From: Streptomyces liliifuscus
GTDB lineage: Bacteria > Actinomycetota > Actinomycetes > Streptomycetales > Streptomycetaceae
DNA: 64,000 bases
Direction of reading: 5' to 3'
NCBI RefSeq assembly: GCF_016598615.1
Contig: NZ_CP066831.1
Span: 2,914,001 to 2,978,000 of the forward strand
Both the position numbers and the translations under genes were made by a program. The notes beneath the pieces are model-generated. The model was not told the origin of the DNA. It made no database searches and saw nothing but the letters and a program-made list of their open reading frames with translations. This document shows positions 61,393 through 64,000 of this stretch, one piece after another; position 1 is the stretch's first letter, and every line of letters begins with the position of its first letter.

Positions 61393-62796
61393 ATGAGCAT
61401 GAGCCGTGCGAGCCGTTCCCGAGAGCGCCTGGTGGTCGTCGGAGGAGACGCGGCGGGCATGTCCGCCGCGTCCCAGGCGCGCCGTCTGAAGGGCCCCGAC
61501 GAGCTGGAGATCGTGGCGTTCGAGCGGGGTCACTTCACCTCCTACTCGGCGTGCGGCATCCCCTACTGGGTGGGCGGTGACGTCACGGACCGGGACCAGT
61601 TGATCGCGCGGTCACCGGAGGAGCACCGAGGGCGCGGGATGGACCTGCGGATGCGTACGGAGGTCACGGAACTCGACGTCGAGGGCGGCCGCGTACGCTC
61701 CCGTGACCTGGAGTCCGGGGCCGAGGAGTGGACGTCGTACGACAAGCTCGTGCTCGCGACGGGCGCCCATCCGATGCGGCCGCAGCTGCCCGGCATCGAC
61801 GCGCCCGGGGTGCACGGCGTGCAGACCCTCGACGACGGACAGGCCCTCCTCGACACGCTGGCCCGTACGGCGGGCCGCCGCGCGGTGGTGATCGGCGCGG
61901 GCTACATCGGCGTGGAGATGGCCGAGGCGCTGATCAACCGCGGGTACGAGGTGACGGTCGTCAACCGCGGCCAGGAGCCCATGTCGACGCTCGACCCGGA
62001 CATGGGCCGTCTCGTCCACGAGGCCATGGAGGGCCTCGGCATCACGATGGTGAACGACGCCGAGGTCACCAAGATCCTCACCGGTGGCGACGGCCGGGTC
62101 CGCGCGGTGGCGACGGAGGACGTCGAGTACCCGGCGGACCTGGTGGTCCTCGGGATCGGCGTACGGCCCGAGACCGCGCTCGCCGAGGCCGCGGGGCTGC
62201 CGCTCGGCGACCACCGGGGGCTGCTGACCGATCTGGCGATGCGGGTGCGCGGGCACGAGAACATCTGGGCGGGCGGCGACTGCGTCGAGGTCCTCGACCT
62301 GGTCTCGGGGCGCGAACGCCACATCGCCCTCGGCACCCACGCCAACAAGCACGGCCAGGTGATCGGCGCGAACGTCGGCGGCGGTTACGCCACGTTTCCC
62401 GGCGTCGTCGGCACGGCGGTCAGCAAGGTCTGCGATCTGGAGATCGCCCGTACCGGCCTGCGCGAGAAGGACGCCCGCCGGGCGGGCCTCCGGTTCGAGA
62501 AGGTCACCATCGAGTCGACGAGCCGCGCGGGCTACTACCCGGGCGCCGACCCCATGACGGTCAAGATGCTCGCCGAGCGCCGCACCGGCCGCCTCCTCGG
62601 TGTCCAGATCGTCGGCCGGGAAGGCGCCGCCAAACGCGTCGACATCGCCGCGGTGGCCCTCACCGCCTGTATGACGGTCGAACAGATGACAGCCCTCGAC
62701 CTCGGCTACGCCCCGCCGTTCTCCCCGGTCTGGGACCCCATCCTGGTAGCGGCCCGCAAGGCGGTAGTAGCGGTGCGAGCAGGCAGCGCCCCATAA
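61393..62796 (+). CDS. CoA-disulfide-reductase-like pyridine nucleotide flavoprotein
   Basis: 467 aa. The FAD motif VVVGGDAAGMSAAS, the single redox cysteine in YSACGIPYW (Cys54), the NAD(P) motif VVIGAGYIGVEMAE and the second FAD motif IWAGGDCVE identify the CoADR/NADH peroxidase class. Known members reduce CoA disulfide, polysulfides or peroxide. No ribosome site; TAGCGT ends 6 nt before the ATG, suggesting a leaderless transcript. Its TAA stop falls within the loop of a stem-loop repeat (copy 4). Confidence 0.9.
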   Translation: MSMSRASRSRERLVVVGGDAAGMSAASQARRLKGPDELEIVAFERGHFTSYSACGIPYWVGGDVTDRDQLIARSPEEHRGRGMDLRMRTEVTELDVEGGRVRSRDLESGAEEWTSYDKLVLATGAHPMRPQLPGIDAPGVHGVQTLDDGQALLDTLARTAGRRAVVIGAGYIGVEMAEALINRGYEVTVVNRGQEPMSTLDPDMGRLVHEAMEGLGITMVNDAEVTKILTGGDGRVRAVATEDVEYPADLVVLGIGVRPETALAEAAGLPLGDHRGLLTDLAMRVRGHENIWAGGDCVEVLDLVSGRERHIALGTHANKHGQVIGANVGGGYATFPGVVGTAVSKVCDLEIARTGLREKDARRAGLRFEKVTIESTSRAGYYPGADPMTVKMLAERRTGRLLGVQIVGREGAAKRVDIAAVALTACMTVEQMTALDLGYAPPFSPVWDPILVAARKAVVAVRAGSAP

Positions 62797-62840
62797 GGGG
62801 CGCGGGGAACTGCGCGACAAGCCCCCACCGGCGGCCGGTC
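62786..62840 (+). repeat. Stem-loop repeat, copy 4
   Basis: GCGCCCC-ATAA-GGGGCGC then GGGGAACTGCGCGACAAG and CCCCCACCGG. The TAA in the loop is the stop codon of the upstream flavoprotein gene. Confidence 0.85.
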
Positions 62841-62858
62841 GAGGCCCAACCTCAGCCC

Positions 62859-62908
62859 ACCCAGGGGCGCGGGGAACTGCACGACCAACCACCACGAACC
62901 CGCAGCCG
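62859..62908 (+). repeat. Stem-loop repeat, copy 5 (degenerate, in tandem with copy 4)
   Basis: CCCAGGGGCGCGGGGAACTG then CACGACCAACCACCACGAAC. The first stem is incomplete, suggesting a partly decayed copy ~73 bp after copy 4. Confidence 0.75.
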
Positions 62909-62919
62909 AACAACCCCGC

Positions 62920-63267
62920 TCAAGCCCCTTGCGCCGACCCGTTCCCGTTGATCTTCTCTATGGCCTGCCGAGCCTGCTCCCCGGGCGACCGCGGCAGCGA
63001 CGAGACCGTCGAAACCCCAGGCGCAGACACCGCCGAAGGCGGCATCGGCGGCGCCTGCTGAGGCCGCGCATGCGACCCCGCCTGCCGGCTCCGCAGCCGA
63101 TGGCTCACCGCCTCGTCCAACGTCACCGGCCGCTGCATGCTGGCGGCCAGCCGACCGGCCTCCTGGCCGAGCGCGGCCACGTCCTCCCACGGCAGCCTGA
63201 CCACGAGGGCAAGCTCCGCCTCTCCGTCCGGCGTGGCGATCAGGGGCTGAGTGACTCGGTCGTTCAT
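62920..63267 (-). CDS. Small conserved hypothetical protein
   Basis: 115 aa. An N-terminal half with beta/alpha character (LALVVRLPWEDVAALGQEAG) leads to a Pro/Ser-rich tail ending QAIEKINGNGSAQGA. No cysteine, signal or membrane segment. The ATG at 63267 is chosen for GAGGAACAGG upstream; an ATG five codons earlier is the alternative. It is divergent from the rhomboid gene. Function unknown. Confidence 0.65.
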   Translation of the reverse strand: MNDRVTQPLIATPDGEAELALVVRLPWEDVAALGQEAGRLAASMQRPVTLDEAVSHRLRSRQAGSHARPQQAPPMPPSAVSAPGVSTVSSLPRSPGEQARQAIEKINGNGSAQGA

Positions 63268-63371
63268 TGACCTGTTCCTCACGTGTTGCTTGGATCACGA
63301 CGGTTGCCGAGACATACGCACACGCCCGCGCTCCCGTTCAGAGTCCCCCGAACCCGGGCAGAATTTCCCCG

Positions 63372-64000
63372 TGGTCATCCCCGTCCATGACGTGAACCCG
63401 GTCCGTCGCACGCCGTATGTGACGTACGCGCTGATCGCTGCCAACTTCGTGGTGTTCCTGGCCACTCCGGGTGTGGCGAGCTCGATCACGGGCGAGAGCG
63501 GCCCGGCCCAGCTGTGCCACCTCCAGGCGTTCCTGGACCACTGGGCGGCGGTGCCCCGGGAGCTGATCCACGGCCAGACGCCGACGACCGTCCCCACCGG
63601 TGACGTGGGCGTGGGCCCGCAGGGCGTGGGCTGCGTCGTCGGCCCGCCCGGCTACGACAAGTCGCCCCCGGTGTCGGTCCTCACGGCGATGTTCCTGCAC
63701 AGCAGCTGGCTGCACCTGCTCGGCAACATGCTGTTCCTGATGATCTTCGGCAACAACATAGAGGACCGCCTCGGCCACATCCGCTACACGCTGTTCTACG
63801 TGGCCTGCGGCTACGCGGCGGCGTACGGCTTCGCCCTCGTCAACGCCGACTCCGGGGACCCGCTGATCGGCGCGTCGGGTGCGATCGCAGGCGTCCTGGG
63901 CGCGTATCTGGTGCTCTATCCGAAGGCCAGGGTCTGGGTCCTGGTCCCGTTCCTGATCTTCCTGCCGCTGCGCCTGCCCGCGTGGATCGTGCTGGGCTCC
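63372..64000 (+). CDS. Rhomboid-family intramembrane serine protease (3' truncated)
   Basis: About 209 codons are visible and the frame is open at the window edge. A short N-terminus leads to TM1 (TYALIAANFVVFLATPG). A loop with cysteines follows, then FLHSSWLHLLGNMLFLMIFG (the conserved HxxxN region of TM2) and GASGAIAGVLGAYLVLYP (catalytic-serine motif GxSG in TM4). Rhomboids cleave transmembrane substrates. Start GTG 63372 has no ribosome site; CAGAAT ends 6 nt before it, so a leaderless mRNA is possible. Confidence 0.85.

Overview
The window is high-GC actinobacterial DNA and most probably a Streptomyces chromosome. The signs are strong G/C third-position bias, many GTG and some TTG starts, AGGAGG-type ribosome sites, twin-arginine and lipoprotein signals, a coproporphyrin-type heme pair (cgoX-hemQ), DasR-like sites (TGGTCTAGACC) and a recurrent intergenic stem-loop repeat (GGGGCGCGGGGAACTGCGCG). 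I saw no rRNA, tRNA, CRISPR array or complete insertion sequence.

Region 1 (332-13814, minus strand) is the standout. It is an eight-gene operon with six successive stop/start or short overlaps. In transcription order it encodes a zinc-ribbon protein, a P-loop GTPase with a proline-rich N-terminus, a large GAP1-like protein, an Hsp70/actin-fold ATPase, a membrane-anchored VWA protein, a small radical-SAM activase-like enzyme, a coiled-coil protein and a tandem CbxX/CfxQ-type AAA ATPase. The combination recalls the GTPase/AAA/VWA-centred NTP-dependent conflict systems described from comparative genomics, but I do not know this exact set as a characterised system. About 0.95 kb of apparently gene-poor DNA lies upstream of it.

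Region 2 (14.8-29.5 kb) is mostly housekeeping: msrB and murC, a USP-like protein, a RibD-type reductase, zapE, a beta-carbonic anhydrase coupled to a SulP transporter, a stomatin-like protein, a PhoX-type phosphatase, an aldo-keto reductase, an ABC exporter pair, a Pth2-like hydrolase and a methyltransferase. A 112-bp MITE-like palindrome fills most of the gap between the reductase and zapE.

Region 3 (29.7-51.4 kb) is catabolic and accessory. It holds an XRE-cupin regulator opposite a DHA2 efflux pump. Next is a das-like sugar locus: a GntR/UTRA regulator divergent from a lipoprotein, two permeases and a GH20 hexosaminidase, followed by a CBM-GH16 enzyme. A regulator fused to a transposase-derived domain then precedes an oligopeptide-type ABC operon with an M14 peptidase, a PaiB-like flavoprotein and an amidohydrolase; one of its ATPases has lost the Walker A lysine. 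A GH64 beta-1,3-glucanase follows, under a dre-like site and a perfect LacI-type palindrome.

Region 4 (51.5-64 kb) has two DUF4142 paralogues flanking a DUF692 (MNIO) enzyme, then a TIGR04222-like membrane protein, a secreted tripeptidyl-aminopeptidase-like hydrolase, hemQ and cgoX, a DUF4349 lipoprotein, a CoA-disulfide-reductase-like flavoprotein, a small hypothetical gene and the start of a rhomboid protease. Family names are my own recognition from the sequence; no database search was run.
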